The notes under the pieces are model-generated. The model saw nothing but the letters and a program-made list of their open reading frames with translations. It was not told where the DNA came from and ran no database searches. Below are positions 44,386-53,805 of a DNA stretch of 64,000 nucleotides, one piece after another. The stretch's first letter is position 1. Each line of letters begins with the position of its first letter. Source of the DNA: JAGXTF01 sp038317095 (GTDB lineage Bacteria; Bacteroidota; Bacteroidia; NS11-12g; UBA955); NCBI GenBank assembly GCA_038317095.1, contig JBBQBB010000001.1:1-64000 (forward strand), written 5' to 3'. The translations under genes were made by a program, and so were the position numbers.

Positions 44386-47300
44386 ATGTCATCTGATTTT
44401 AATACTTTATTTAAAACGCTTAATAGCGCGCAACAACAAGCAGTAGAAGCTATAGAAGGACCCGTAATGGTAATTGCAGGACCTGGAACAGGTAAAACCC
44501 AAATATTGGCAACCCGCATTCTAAATATACTTGACAAAACGGATGCATTGCCAGAAGATATTCTGTGCCTTACCTACACGGAAGCTGGCACTGCCGCAAT
44601 GCGGCAGCGGCTAAGTCGCTTCATGGGTGCGGATGCTTACAGGGTGAACATACATACTTTTCATGGTTTGTGCAACAGGATTATTCAAGAGCATCCTGAG
44701 AAATTTTCGCAACGTGAACTTCGGGTTATGGATGATTTGGAAAAATTGGAATTAATGGATGCATTGATTCGGGAAATTCCGGCAACCGAACCCATTAAAA
44801 ATTACCAAGAAGATCCAGCCAATTTGAGGTATCAATTGGGCAATCTTTTTAAGCTAATGCAAGAAGAAAGTTACACCACAGAAATATTTACATCTCTTGT
44901 ATCACAGTTAACGGACGAGGAAAACTTTATTGCCACGTTTCCAGAATACGTATATAAAACCACCACCAAATGGGGTGCCGCTGGCAGTATAAAGAGAGCC
45001 AAATATGATGAATTGATAAGAGACTGGAACAAATTAATTTCTGCTTCAAAATTGTTTGAAAAATACCAACTGCGCAAAAAAGAATTTGGCATATACGAAT
45101 TCAGCGACATGATTCATTGGGTGGTAGATGCCATGCATTTGGATGCAGAATTACTATCCATTTACCAAGAAAAATTCCAATACATTTTGGTAGATGAATA
45201 CCAAGATACAAGCGGCGTGCAGAATACTATCGTTTATAAACTTATTGAATTTTGGGATGACAATCCAAATTGTTTTGTGGTAGGCGATGATGACCAGAGT
45301 ATTTATGCTTTCCAAGGCGCTAGGGTGAGCAATATGTTAGAATTCGCCCATAAGTATTCGGCTAACTTAAAAACCATAGTTCTCACTGAAAATTACAGAA
45401 GCACCCAAATCATTTTAGATGCTGCTAAGAAATTAATTTCGAACAACAGCGGCCGCTTGATTTATCAAATTGAAGGACTGAGCAAAGAATTAACAGCTGC
45501 CGGCGAAAACAATGTATCCAATGCATCGAACATTGAATTTTTACATTACCGAAATCGGTTTCATGAAGCCTATGGAATTTCCGATAAAATCAAATCTATT
45601 TATGCTAGTGGAACACCCTATAACGAGATTGCTGTGATTTATGCCAAACATGCTTGGGCCGATGAATTGGCTGATGTTTTAAGACTAAATGCAGTACCAT
45701 TTATGCTGGCCAAAAGTGTAAATATTTTGGCAGAGCCTATGATAAATAAACTTTGCAATTGGCTGCAATATTTGGCGTTGGAATTAGAAATGCCACACAA
45801 GGGAGAACATTTACTTTACAATTTATTGCATACAGATTTGTATGCTATTTCTCCTTATGAAGTAGCTTCCATTTCTGTGGAGATTTATAAGCGCAAAAAG
45901 GAAGATTTAAAATGGCGCGATTTTTTAGCGGAATACGCCAAAAACCCTCAGCAAAACAATTTGTTTGAAGGGGAAAAAAGAGCAGCGCTAAGAAGTTTAT
46001 GGAAAAATGTAGAGCATTGGCTAAAAAACGCAGCGAATATGAACGTTCCACAATTGGTGCAAGAAATAATCGCAAATGGCGGTTTCTTGGCTGGTGCGCT
46101 AAAAAGCGATGAACGCGAATGGTTGATGGAACAGTTGCATACTTTTATGAATTATGTAAATACCATGAATCAACGCAGGCCTTTTTTAACTTTGGGTGAA
46201 TGCATGGAAGATTTAGAAAAGATGCGAAAGAATTCAATTGCCATTCCATTGGAAAAACGAATCGGAAGTCATAACGGTGTTACACTTACCACAGCGCATA
46301 GTTCCAAAGGGCTTGAGTTTAAACATGTAATTATTATTGGTGCTGAGCAAGAAGCCTGGGAGAAAGACAGGGCAAATACATACCCATTTAAATTGGGAAA
46401 ACTGTTTCAAACTTTTAACCAAAATCATGCTTATGATATGGAAGAAGAGGACAATTCAGAGGAACGAAGAAGATTGTTTTACGTAGCCTTAACCCGGGCA
46501 AAATCAGCTTTAACCGTTTCTTATACTGGTAAAAAAATTGATGCAAAAGGGACGGCATTGCATCCCTCAAAATTTCTTGTAGAAATTACGGATGGTGCTG
46601 TTTTCGATGAAATAGAAATCCCAAAATCCGATTTGTTAGTGGCTGAAGAAAAATTATTGGCCAATGTGAGTCCACCGGTTGTTGAAGTTTTAGAAACGAA
46701 TTGGCTGCGCAAACAAGTTGAGGGATTCAAATTTTCGCCAAGCACTTTGTATGACATTTTGGACTGTGGCTTAAAATTCTATTTTGGTCGTATTGTTAGG
46801 GTACCCTCTGCGCCCAGCGCATCCCTTGGCTACGGTTTGGCTGTGCACGATACATTGAGTCGCTTAATGGATGAAGGGGTAAACAAAAAGAATTGGCCCG
46901 ATGAAAAAACATTCGTTGGTTGGTTTGAATATGAAATGTTTCGCAAAAGAAGCTCTTTTACCCAAATAAGCTATGAAACCCGACTGCAACAAGGCAGAGA
47001 CCAATTGCCAAAATATTACAAATTGCGCGTGGATGAATTTAAACAATACCAAGCCATCATTTTGGAACGTTGGCTGGAAACCAGCATAGACGGTGTTATT
47101 GTGGGAGGAAAAACCGACAAATTGGTATTCAACGGAAACGATGTTACCATCGTAGATTACAAAACCGGTAATTCGAAAAATGCAGAAAAGAATTTCAAAG
47201 CACCATCTGCAAAATCTATAGAAGAAAGAAAATTGCCTTCGAAATATTGGTTTCAATTGGGAATTTACATGTTAATTATTGGCAACCAAACGGGCAAAGA

Positions 47301-47541
47301 TTGGCGCCCTTCTTTAGCGGTAATTGACTCTTTAGAAAGAAATGATGATGGCGAATTTCCTGTATTTAAGCAAACTTATTCCACAGAAGAATTGGATTAT
47401 TTAAAATATTTTCTAAAAGAAGGAAATCGAAAATTACAAAGCTTCGAATTTTTAAAAGGTTGCGGAAAAACCGATTGCGAATGGTGCCAGTTTACCAAAG
47501 AAACGGGACAAATGGTAAAACTTCCCGAAATAGAGAATTAA
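44386..47541 (+). CDS. UvrD-like helicase with C-terminal Fe-S PD-(D/E)xK nuclease
   Basis: A 1051-residue superfamily 1A helicase fused to a nuclease. Helicase motifs: Walker A VIAGPGTGKTQILATR (about 28-43), Walker B ILVDEYQDT, motif III VGDDDQSIYAFQGA, NYRST, and the late motif TLTTAHSSKGLEFKHVIIIGA with RRLFYVALTRAK. From about residue 780 a RecB/AddB-type nuclease follows with VDYKTGNSK as the catalytic core. Four cysteines (Cys794 near its start and Cys1026, Cys1031, Cys1034 at the end) are spaced as in the AddB/Cas4 iron-sulfur cluster. This suits a single-polypeptide double-strand-break end-processing enzyme. It is followed by an inverted repeat and stands alone on its strand. Confidence 0.93.
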   Translation: MSSDFNTLFKTLNSAQQQAVEAIEGPVMVIAGPGTGKTQILATRILNILDKTDALPEDILCLTYTEAGTAAMRQRLSRFMGADAYRVNIHTFHGLCNRIIQEHPEKFSQRELRVMDDLEKLELMDALIREIPATEPIKNYQEDPANLRYQLGNLFKLMQEESYTTEIFTSLVSQLTDEENFIATFPEYVYKTTTKWGAAGSIKRAKYDELIRDWNKLISASKLFEKYQLRKKEFGIYEFSDMIHWVVDAMHLDAELLSIYQEKFQYILVDEYQDTSGVQNTIVYKLIEFWDDNPNCFVVGDDDQSIYAFQGARVSNMLEFAHKYSANLKTIVLTENYRSTQIILDAAKKLISNNSGRLIYQIEGLSKELTAAGENNVSNASNIEFLHYRNRFHEAYGISDKIKSIYASGTPYNEIAVIYAKHAWADELADVLRLNAVPFMLAKSVNILAEPMINKLCNWLQYLALELEMPHKGEHLLYNLLHTDLYAISPYEVASISVEIYKRKKEDLKWRDFLAEYAKNPQQNNLFEGEKRAALRSLWKNVEHWLKNAANMNVPQLVQEIIANGGFLAGALKSDEREWLMEQLHTFMNYVNTMNQRRPFLTLGECMEDLEKMRKNSIAIPLEKRIGSHNGVTLTTAHSSKGLEFKHVIIIGAEQEAWEKDRANTYPFKLGKLFQTFNQNHAYDMEEEDNSEERRRLFYVALTRAKSALTVSYTGKKIDAKGTALHPSKFLVEITDGAVFDEIEIPKSDLLVAEEKLLANVSPPVVEVLETNWLRKQVEGFKFSPSTLYDILDCGLKFYFGRIVRVPSAPSASLGYGLAVHDTLSRLMDEGVNKKNWPDEKTFVGWFEYEMFRKRSSFTQISYETRLQQGRDQLPKYYKLRVDEFKQYQAIILERWLETSIDGVIVGGKTDKLVFNGNDVTIVDYKTGNSKNAEKNFKAPSAKSIEERKLPSKYWFQLGIYMLIIGNQTGKDWRPSLAVIDSLERNDDGEFPVFKQTYSTEELDYLKYFLKEGNRKLQSFEFLKGCGKTDCEWCQFTKETGQMVKLPEIEN

Positions 47542-47543
47542 AC

Positions 47544-47617
47544 TCACATTCCAGTTTCCGAAAGTATAGGTGTGGGTTCAAATTGCCAGTACCTCCTAAA
47601 GAGACACTGGAATGGGA
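47544..47617. repeat. Inverted repeat after the helicase gene
   Basis: TCACATTCCAGT (47544-47555) and ACTGGAATGGGA (47606-47617) pair at 11 of 12 positions around a 50-base interior, starting three bases after the helicase stop. A T-run (ATTTTTT) follows at 47634, so it may serve as a terminator with a long loop; it could also be a short non-autonomous repeat element. Confidence 0.45.
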
Positions 47618-47688
47618 GCTAGTAAAATAGAATATTTTTTGGGCGAAGCTATTTATTTTGTATAAGAATTGCTTCATTTATGCGTGCT

Positions 47689-48222
47689 TTATTTTTCCAA
47701 AATCTGTTTAATATTCAACAAATTCTGTTTTTCAGTTTTACCCACAAAATAGCGTCCCATGGTATTGGCCATTAAATTAAAAGGCCAGTTGGCTTCCATA
47801 AAAAATGTGACAGTAAGTTCTGTTTCTTTTTCAGAAATAGGTTTTAAAATATTTCCCGCTTTCGCTTTGCCTTTCATTGGACGTATAAATTCAATGTCAA
47901 CATCCATTCTGCTCTCAGTCAATGCCGTTATCGTTTGATTTCCTTCGCCAACATCATCTATTTTGCTGTTCCAACTTTGCTTGGCTCCCACTGTTCCGTC
48001 GGTTCCTGTAATTTCCGGGTGCAGGTTTGGATCTGCTTTTACCCATTCACTAAACGCATCTTGGTTCTTCAGAACTTTCAAGTAATCCATTACCTCTTTT
48101 TGGGGTTTACGGATAACAATTGTTTCAGAAAGGCTAAGTGATTTAGGGAGAAATGCGGCAACAAGTAGTAATAATGCTAGGAGAATGCCAAGGCCAATGA
48201 GAATTTGTTTTACAATTTTCAT
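47689..48222 (-). CDS. Membrane-anchored SRPBCC protein
   Basis: A 177-residue protein with one N-terminal membrane helix (ILIGLGILLALLLLVAAFL, about 7-25) and a SRPBCC/polyketide-cyclase-like domain (SETIVIRKPQKEVMDYLKVL, DGTVGAKQSWNSK, TELTVTFFMEANWPFNLMAN). The soluble domain would face the periplasm. Ligand unknown. It is a single gene on the minus strand, divergent from the MFS pump across 130 bases. Confidence 0.88.
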   Translation of the reverse strand: MKIVKQILIGLGILLALLLLVAAFLPKSLSLSETIVIRKPQKEVMDYLKVLKNQDAFSEWVKADPNLHPEITGTDGTVGAKQSWNSKIDDVGEGNQTITALTESRMDVDIEFIRPMKGKAKAGNILKPISEKETELTVTFFMEANWPFNLMANTMGRYFVGKTEKQNLLNIKQILEK

Positions 48223-48352
48223 CTTTCAAAACTATATAAATAATTTGACAAAAACGCAATTTCTGAACAAAAACCATTGATTTTAACTTTGAATTAAATA
48301 ATGCATTCATAGGCAATGAATTAAATATTGGCAGATATTTTATCTTTGCCCA

Positions 48353-49582
48353 ATGCAATCAAATCGTCCGCTTTCTCTTATATTTATTACCCTATTAATT
48401 GATGTTATTGGAATTGGAATTATTATTCCAATTTTACCAACTTTAATTTCTCAAATTGGCGGTTTAAACCTAAGCAAAGCTGCCCAATGGGGTGGTTTTC
48501 TCATATTTGCTTATGCTGCTGCCCAATTTTTATTTGCGCCTTTTATGGGTGCATTAAGCGACAGATTTGGCCGTAGACCTGTCCTCATTATAGCATTGTT
48601 AGGCCTTGGCCTGGATTATGTGTTTCACGCTTTGGCACCCACCCTCACTTTATTGTTTATAGGAAGGGTTTTCGCCGGAATGTGCGGTGCAAGTTTCACC
48701 ACGGCTAGTGCATACATTGCTGATATATCTGCTCCGGAAAAAAGAGCACAGAATTTTGGACTCATTGGCGTTGCCTTTGGCGTTGGTTTTATTTTGGGAC
48801 CAATAATTGGTGGTTTGGCAGGAATTATTGGACCAAGGGTTCCCTTTTGGATAGCAGCTTGCCTCTCATTAATGAACGCTGCATTGTGTTATTTTATGTT
48901 GCCAGAAAGTTTACCAACAGGACAAAGACGCAAATTTGAGTGGAGCAGAGCCAATCCTGTGGGTTCTCTTGCGCAGTTGAAACAATTTCCTATGGCAATG
49001 GCCCTAATGCTTCCCTTGTTTTTGCTCTACCTCGCTTCCCATGCAGTGCAGAGCAACTGGTCCTTTTACACCATGTACAAATTTCATTGGTCGCAAACCA
49101 TGGTAGGCATTTCATTAAGCATTGTAGGCATAATGGTGGCTATAGTGCAAGGTGGACTCATTCGCATTTTAATTCCAAAGTTAGGCGAAAAAAAATCTGT
49201 TATTTATGGAATGGTTATGTATTTCTTGGGAATGTTGCTTTTTGCATTGGCACAAAATACCACCATGATGTTGTCTTTTATTGCCGTTTATACACTAGGT
49301 GGAATAGGTGGCCCTACGATGCAGGGTATCATGTCTAGACAAGTGCCAATGAACCAACAAGGAGAATTGAACGGTGGCATTACTTCCATGATTGCCTTAA
49401 CATCTGTATTGGGTCCGCTAATAATGAATAATTTATTTGCTTATTTTACAAGCAATGAAGCACCTATAGAATTACCTGGAGCACCTATGTTATTGGGTGC
49501 CTTGTTGATATTTTTCGCCACATTGGCTTGCATTAAACCAATGAACCGACTGCTTACGAAAAAAAATGATTCTTCAACATAA
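48353..49582 (+). CDS. TetA-type MFS drug/proton antiporter
   Basis: A 409-residue transporter with 12 predicted membrane helices. Family motifs include DVIGIGIIIPILPTL in helix 1 (with its conserved acidic residue), the loop GALSDRFGRRPVL between helices 2 and 3, and GAFYIADI-like ASAYIADISAPEKRAQNFG and GVGFILGPIIGG in helix 5 (antiporter motif C). The closest family is the tetracycline-resistance TCR subgroup, but many members export other compounds, and no tetR-type repressor is adjacent. It is convergent with rnc, six bases apart. Confidence 0.92.
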   Translation: MQSNRPLSLIFITLLIDVIGIGIIIPILPTLISQIGGLNLSKAAQWGGFLIFAYAAAQFLFAPFMGALSDRFGRRPVLIIALLGLGLDYVFHALAPTLTLLFIGRVFAGMCGASFTTASAYIADISAPEKRAQNFGLIGVAFGVGFILGPIIGGLAGIIGPRVPFWIAACLSLMNAALCYFMLPESLPTGQRRKFEWSRANPVGSLAQLKQFPMAMALMLPLFLLYLASHAVQSNWSFYTMYKFHWSQTMVGISLSIVGIMVAIVQGGLIRILIPKLGEKKSVIYGMVMYFLGMLLFALAQNTTMMLSFIAVYTLGGIGGPTMQGIMSRQVPMNQQGELNGGITSMIALTSVLGPLIMNNLFAYFTSNEAPIELPGAPMLLGALLIFFATLACIKPMNRLLTKKNDSST

Positions 49583-49588
49583 TGATTT

Positions 49589-50314
49589 TTATTCAATCCC
49601 AAAAATTCGGCAGGCTTTCTCACAACATAATTCTTCCGCCATTTTTCGGGTGCGGTTTTTATCCGTTACTACTTCTACATCATCAAAAAGCAAGGTAAGT
49701 ACGTGGATTTCTCGGTTTTCGGTACCTTCCCTGTTGTGAATCCAAGAAACTACTTTGCGGTTTTGCTGTGCCCATTTCAACAATACGGCCTTATAACTTA
49801 TGGTTGTATTCATGAGCTTTTCCAAATCCAAATATTGACCCACCAAACGGTGCACAATAAAGTTTTTAGCCACCTTATAACCCTTATCTAAATAAATAGC
49901 GCCAATAAGCGCTTCCAAAGCATTGCTGCCAATGGTTTTTATGGCCACTGGATTTTTTAACAATTCGGGTTTAATTTGCATAATGTCTACCAAACCCAAT
50001 TTATAGCATAGGAAAGCCATTTGATCCCGATTTACAATTCGGGTGCGCATTTCGGTTAAAAAACCTTCTTGTTTATACGGAAATGAGAGAAACAACATTT
50101 CAGCTACAGCTGAACCCAAAATAGCATCGCCTAAAAATTCAAGTCGTTCATTGTCGTTCTTGCTGGCTTTTTTTTCAGATTCTAGGTCGTTTACCGAGCT
50201 ATGGCGCAATGCTTCACGGTAAATGGAAATTCTACCCGGTCTAATTCCAGTAATCCTGTAAATTTGAGAGGAAAATTTTAATTTTTCTTTGGAAAAAAAG
50301 TGACGGATAGGCAA
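49589..50314 (-). CDS. rnc: Ribonuclease III
   Basis: A 241-residue double-strand-specific endoribonuclease for rRNA processing. The signature NERLEFLGDAILG and the second acidic patch EALIGAIYLDKG identify it. The C-terminal 65 residues form a double-stranded-RNA-binding domain (SYKAVLLKWAQQNRKVV, RKMAEELCCEKAC). The start appears to be TTG at 50314, one base after the fabF stop; no ATG is available near it. It is the last gene of acpP-fabF-rnc, a conserved order in Bacteroidota. Confidence 0.95.
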   Translation of the reverse strand: MPIRHFFSKEKLKFSSQIYRITGIRPGRISIYREALRHSSVNDLESEKKASKNDNERLEFLGDAILGSAVAEMLFLSFPYKQEGFLTEMRTRIVNRDQMAFLCYKLGLVDIMQIKPELLKNPVAIKTIGSNALEALIGAIYLDKGYKVAKNFIVHRLVGQYLDLEKLMNTTISYKAVLLKWAQQNRKVVSWIHNREGTENREIHVLTLLFDDVEVVTDKNRTRKMAEELCCEKACRIFGIE

Positions 50315-50315
50315 A

Positions 50316-51569
50316 TCAACTTTCGTATTTTTTGAAAATCACGGAAGCATTATGTCCTCCAAAACCAAAGGTGTTGCTCAAAGCGGCCCGAACTTCTCTT
50401 TTTTGTGGCGTATGAAAGGTTAAATTTAATCTAGAATCTATGTCGGGATCGTCTGTAAAATGATTGATTGTTGGGGGAATAATTCCTTCTTTTACAGCCA
50501 GAATACATGCCAACGATTCTACAGCACCGGCACCCCCTAAAAGGTGACCCGTCATACTTTTGGTGCTGCTTATATTCAATTTGTATGCATTTTCTCCAAA
50601 CACAGCTATGATAGCCAAAGTTTCAGCAATATCACCCAGAGGGGTACTTGTACCATGTACATTGATATAATCTATGTCTTCTGGCTTCATGTAAGCATCT
50701 TCCAAGGCAACTTTCATAACATTTCTCGCACCCAGTCCTTCAGGATGTGGTGCTGTAATATGATACGCGTCGGCAGTCATTCCACTGCCTACCATTTCTG
50801 CATAAATTTTGGCACCCCTTGCCAATGCATGGTCGAGATCTTCCAAAACCAAAGCCGCACCACCTTCACCCAAAACAAAACCATCGCGATTGGCATCAAA
50901 AGGCCTGCTTGCGGTGGCAAAATCATCATTTCTTTCACTTAAGGCTTTCATGTTTGTAAAACCACCCATAGCAGGCTCGTTTACGCATGCTTCGGATCCG
51001 CCCGTAACAATAGCATCTGCCTTACCCAATCGGATAAGATTGTATGCGTCTATTATTGAGTGGGTCGATGTTGCACAAGCAGAAACGGTTGCATAATTTG
51101 GACCTCTAAATCCATGCTTTATACTAATATGCCCGCTGGCTATATCAATAATCATTTTAGGAATAAAGAAGGGCGAGAAACGAGGCGTTCCATCGCCCTT
51201 CGCAAAATCTGTTACTTCCTGATAGAAGGTGTTTAGTCCACCTATTCCGGAACCCCAAATAACTCCAATTCTGTCTGGATTGTGGGGTTGAAGCATTAAT
51301 CCGCTATCTTCGATTGCCTGATCCGCAGCCACAACACCATAATGAGTGAAAGTATCCATTTTACGGGCTTCCTTTCTATCCATAAACTGTGTAATGTCAA
51401 AATCTTTTACTTCACAGGCAAATTTTACCTTGAATTTGGTGGCATCAAAGCGCGTGATGAGTCCAGCACCGCTTTTTCCAGCAAGCAAGCCTTGCCAATA
51501 TTCGGATACTGAATTCCCTATTGGGGTTAGTGCCCCCAAACCGGTAACTACAACCCTTTTGAGTTGCAT
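50316..51569 (-). CDS. fabF: Beta-ketoacyl-ACP synthase II
   Basis: Condensing enzyme that elongates acyl-ACP with malonyl-ACP. Its 417 residues match FabF, with the nucleophile Cys in VSACATSTHS, and the two catalytic His residues in NVHGTSTPLGD and SMTGHLLGGAG. The C-terminal NTFGFGGHN loop is intact. It lies 3 bases after acpP and 1 base before rnc. Confidence 0.97.
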   Translation of the reverse strand: MQLKRVVVTGLGALTPIGNSVSEYWQGLLAGKSGAGLITRFDATKFKVKFACEVKDFDITQFMDRKEARKMDTFTHYGVVAADQAIEDSGLMLQPHNPDRIGVIWGSGIGGLNTFYQEVTDFAKGDGTPRFSPFFIPKMIIDIASGHISIKHGFRGPNYATVSACATSTHSIIDAYNLIRLGKADAIVTGGSEACVNEPAMGGFTNMKALSERNDDFATASRPFDANRDGFVLGEGGAALVLEDLDHALARGAKIYAEMVGSGMTADAYHITAPHPEGLGARNVMKVALEDAYMKPEDIDYINVHGTSTPLGDIAETLAIIAVFGENAYKLNISSTKSMTGHLLGGAGAVESLACILAVKEGIIPPTINHFTDDPDIDSRLNLTFHTPQKREVRAALSNTFGFGGHNASVIFKKYES

Positions 51570-51572
51570 GGA

Positions 51573-51809
51573 TTACTTTTTGTTTTCTTCGATGTAACGA
51601 ACAGCTTCGCCAACAGTCTGAATTTTTTCAGCCTGATCGTCTGGAATGCTGATATCGAATTCTTTTTCGAATTCCATAATCAACTCAACAGTGTCTAAGG
51701 AGTCTGCACCTAAATCATTGGTGAAGCTAGCTTCAGTGATTACTTCTGATTCTTCAACACCGAGTTTGTCAACGATGATGGCTTTTACTTTTTCTGCAAT
51801 TTCTGACAT
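51573..51809 (-). CDS. acpP: Acyl carrier protein
   Basis: A 78-residue acidic carrier of fatty-acid intermediates. The phosphopantetheine attachment site is Ser37 in LGADSLDTVEL. The protein has the normal length and four-helix pattern. It leads the acpP-fabF-rnc operon and is divergent from the IPExxxVDY gene across 88 bases. Confidence 0.97.
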   Translation of the reverse strand: MSEIAEKVKAIIVDKLGVEESEVITEASFTNDLGADSLDTVELIMEFEKEFDISIPDDQAEKIQTVGEAVRYIEENKK

Positions 51810-51878
51810 GATACTTTTGTGGTTTTATTTGCGGGTGCAAATTAACAGTATTTTTTAATATCCTTAAAACTTATGATT

Positions 51879-51886
51879 TATTTTTG
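51879..51886 (+). promoter_or_regulatory. -7 element before the IPExxxVDY-pyk genes
   Basis: TATTTTTG matches TAnnTTTG, with the start codon only 11 bases further on, so the leader would be very short. A matching TTG 17-23 bases upstream is not seen. Confidence 0.4.
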
Positions 51887-51897
51887 CAAAAAAAATC

Positions 51898-52383
51898 ATG
51901 GCCAAACGTGAAATAATCGCATTTCCAAGCGAAATAAATGATTTTGCAGTGGCTGCGTTGCATACTATAGAAAAACCTGAAAGGCTTGCCTGGCTGATAG
52001 ATAATGCATTATCCACCTCATTTTGGTTGAGTTCAATCCCCATTACTGATACCCGGGGAAAATTATCTTCGGAACATCCATTTTTCAATTTTAAACCTGA
52101 AAATGAAGATTTGGAGTTTTGGTTAGTATCCGATGCAGGGCGATTGTTCAATTCTAAGCCGAAAGCAGACTATTTGCTTGTTGCAAAAGGGGATAATGCC
52201 AAAATAAAACTTGAGATGTGGTTAAAACCGCTTAACCTTGTAGCGTCAATCTCGCTATCCTATATTTTACAAGAAATTCAAATTTCGAAGTTGATTTGGC
52301 TCACTTGGTTAGAAACATACACCACCGAAAACAATATATTGGGAAAAGATTCAAGTTTATTATTTACAGATGAACAAAATTAA
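51898..52383 (+). CDS. IPExxxVDY family protein
   Basis: A 161-residue protein of the Bacteroidota family usually encoded next to pyruvate kinase. The N-terminal segment FAVAALHTIEKPERLAWLID and the central NFKPENEDLEFWLVSD block with ADYLLVAKGD fit; the eponymous IPExxxVDY core is present only in weakened form. No activity is known. Its last 14 bases overlap the start of pyk, so the pair is translationally coupled. Confidence 0.8.
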   Translation: MAKREIIAFPSEINDFAVAALHTIEKPERLAWLIDNALSTSFWLSSIPITDTRGKLSSEHPFFNFKPENEDLEFWLVSDAGRLFNSKPKADYLLVAKGDNAKIKLEMWLKPLNLVASISLSYILQEIQISKLIWLTWLETYTTENNILGKDSSLLFTDEQN

Positions 52384-53800
52384 ATTCAACAAAACTAAAA
52401 TAATCGCAACTATAGGCCCAGCAACCCATTCACGAGAAATGCTTGAAAATATCATTCAAGCGGGTGTAGATGTTTGCCGACTCAACTTTTCGCATGGTAC
52501 CAAAGAGGATCACCTGACAGTATTGAAACATATTCGAGATATCAACCAAGAATATGGTACCCATATTGCCATATTGCAGGATTTACAAGGCCCCAAACTG
52601 CGAATTGGCAAAGTTGATGGAGAGATAGATTTGAAAGAAGGACATTCTATTTCTATAACCACCCTAGAATCTGTTTCTACAGTAAATCAACTTTATGTAA
52701 GTTACTCTCGTTTGGCATTGGATGCCAAACCTGGTGAACGTATTTTGTTAAACGATGGTAAGGTTGAATTGGAAATAACCCAAATTACTGGCCAAACAGG
52801 ATTGGAAGCAAGGGTTGTTGCTGGAGGTAGATTAAGCAGTAACAAGGGATTTAACCTGCCAGACACCTGTTTGTCAGTTCCAAGTCTCACCGAAAAAGAT
52901 TTAATGGATTTGGCTTTTGGGCTTGAAAATGATGTGGAATGGATAGCTCTTAGTTTTGTAAGAAGCGCGGAAGATATTGTAGATTTAAAACGCCTCATAG
53001 AAAAAGCCGGTAAGTCTGCAAGGGTAATTGCCAAAATTGAGAAGCCAGAAGGGGTTAAAAACATTGACGAAATTATAAAAGTATCAGATGGAATTATGGT
53101 TGCTCGCGGTGATTTGGGTGTGGAAATGCCAATGCAACGGGTACCACTCATTCAAAAATCCATCGTAGAGAAATGCATTCATGCTTCAAAACCGGTGATA
53201 ATAGCAACCCAAATGATGGAGAGCATGATTTTGGACAGTGTACCCACTAGGGCAGAAATAAATGATGTGGCCAATGCGGTATTAGATGGCGCAGATGCAG
53301 TGATGTTGAGTGCAGAAACCTCGGTGGGTAAATATCCAGTAAAAGTGGTTGAAACCATGGGAAAAATCATCACTGATGTGGAAGAAGATCGACGGGTCTA
53401 TTACAAAGGAAAGAAACCCAGCCACGCCTCTCCCACTTTTGCCAGTGATGAAATTTGCTTTACAGCCGTCAGAATCAGTGATCATTTAAAAGCAACGGCC
53501 ATTGTAGCGATGACACATTCCGGATTTACAGGTTTTAAGGTAGCCAGCTATCGTCCAGAAGCCAATATTTATATTTATACAAGCAATAGGCCTTTGTTAA
53601 ATGCATTAAGTTTGCTTTGGGGTACACGGGGGTTTTATTACGACAGTTTTGTAAGTACGGACCAAACTTTTGAGGATGTAATTGAAAATTTAAAATCTCA
53701 AGGATTGGCAAAAAAAGGCGATTATATCATTCACTGCGCTTCTATGCCTATTCAAAAAATGATGAGAACCAATACGATTAAAGTAAGTGTTGTGGAATAA
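52370..53800 (+). CDS. pyk: Pyruvate kinase
   Basis: Converts phosphoenolpyruvate and ADP to pyruvate and ATP. The 476 residues show TIGPATHSREMLENII and RLNFSHGT at the start, the active-site signature IARGDLGVEMPMQ-like VARGDLGVEMPMQRVP with Lys in AKIEKPEGVKN, and MLSAETSVGKYPV. The C-terminal regulatory domain has normal length. It starts within the preceding gene and is 5 bases from the NRAMP gene that follows. Confidence 0.97.
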   Translation: MNKIKFNKTKIIATIGPATHSREMLENIIQAGVDVCRLNFSHGTKEDHLTVLKHIRDINQEYGTHIAILQDLQGPKLRIGKVDGEIDLKEGHSISITTLESVSTVNQLYVSYSRLALDAKPGERILLNDGKVELEITQITGQTGLEARVVAGGRLSSNKGFNLPDTCLSVPSLTEKDLMDLAFGLENDVEWIALSFVRSAEDIVDLKRLIEKAGKSARVIAKIEKPEGVKNIDEIIKVSDGIMVARGDLGVEMPMQRVPLIQKSIVEKCIHASKPVIIATQMMESMILDSVPTRAEINDVANAVLDGADAVMLSAETSVGKYPVKVVETMGKIITDVEEDRRVYYKGKKPSHASPTFASDEICFTAVRISDHLKATAIVAMTHSGFTGFKVASYRPEANIYIYTSNRPLLNALSLLWGTRGFYYDSFVSTDQTFEDVIENLKSQGLAKKGDYIIHCASMPIQKMMRTNTIKVSVVE

Positions 53801-53805
53801 TTCAA

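Noticed and set aside
47560..47600. GGTTCAAAT resembling a tRNA T-loop
   Set aside because: The flanking bases do not form a 5-bp T-stem, and no anticodon arm or acceptor stem can be built around it.
48353..49582. Tetracycline-resistance determinant
   Set aside because: The protein belongs to the same MFS branch as TetA, but no tetR repressor is adjacent and chromosomal members often export unrelated compounds.
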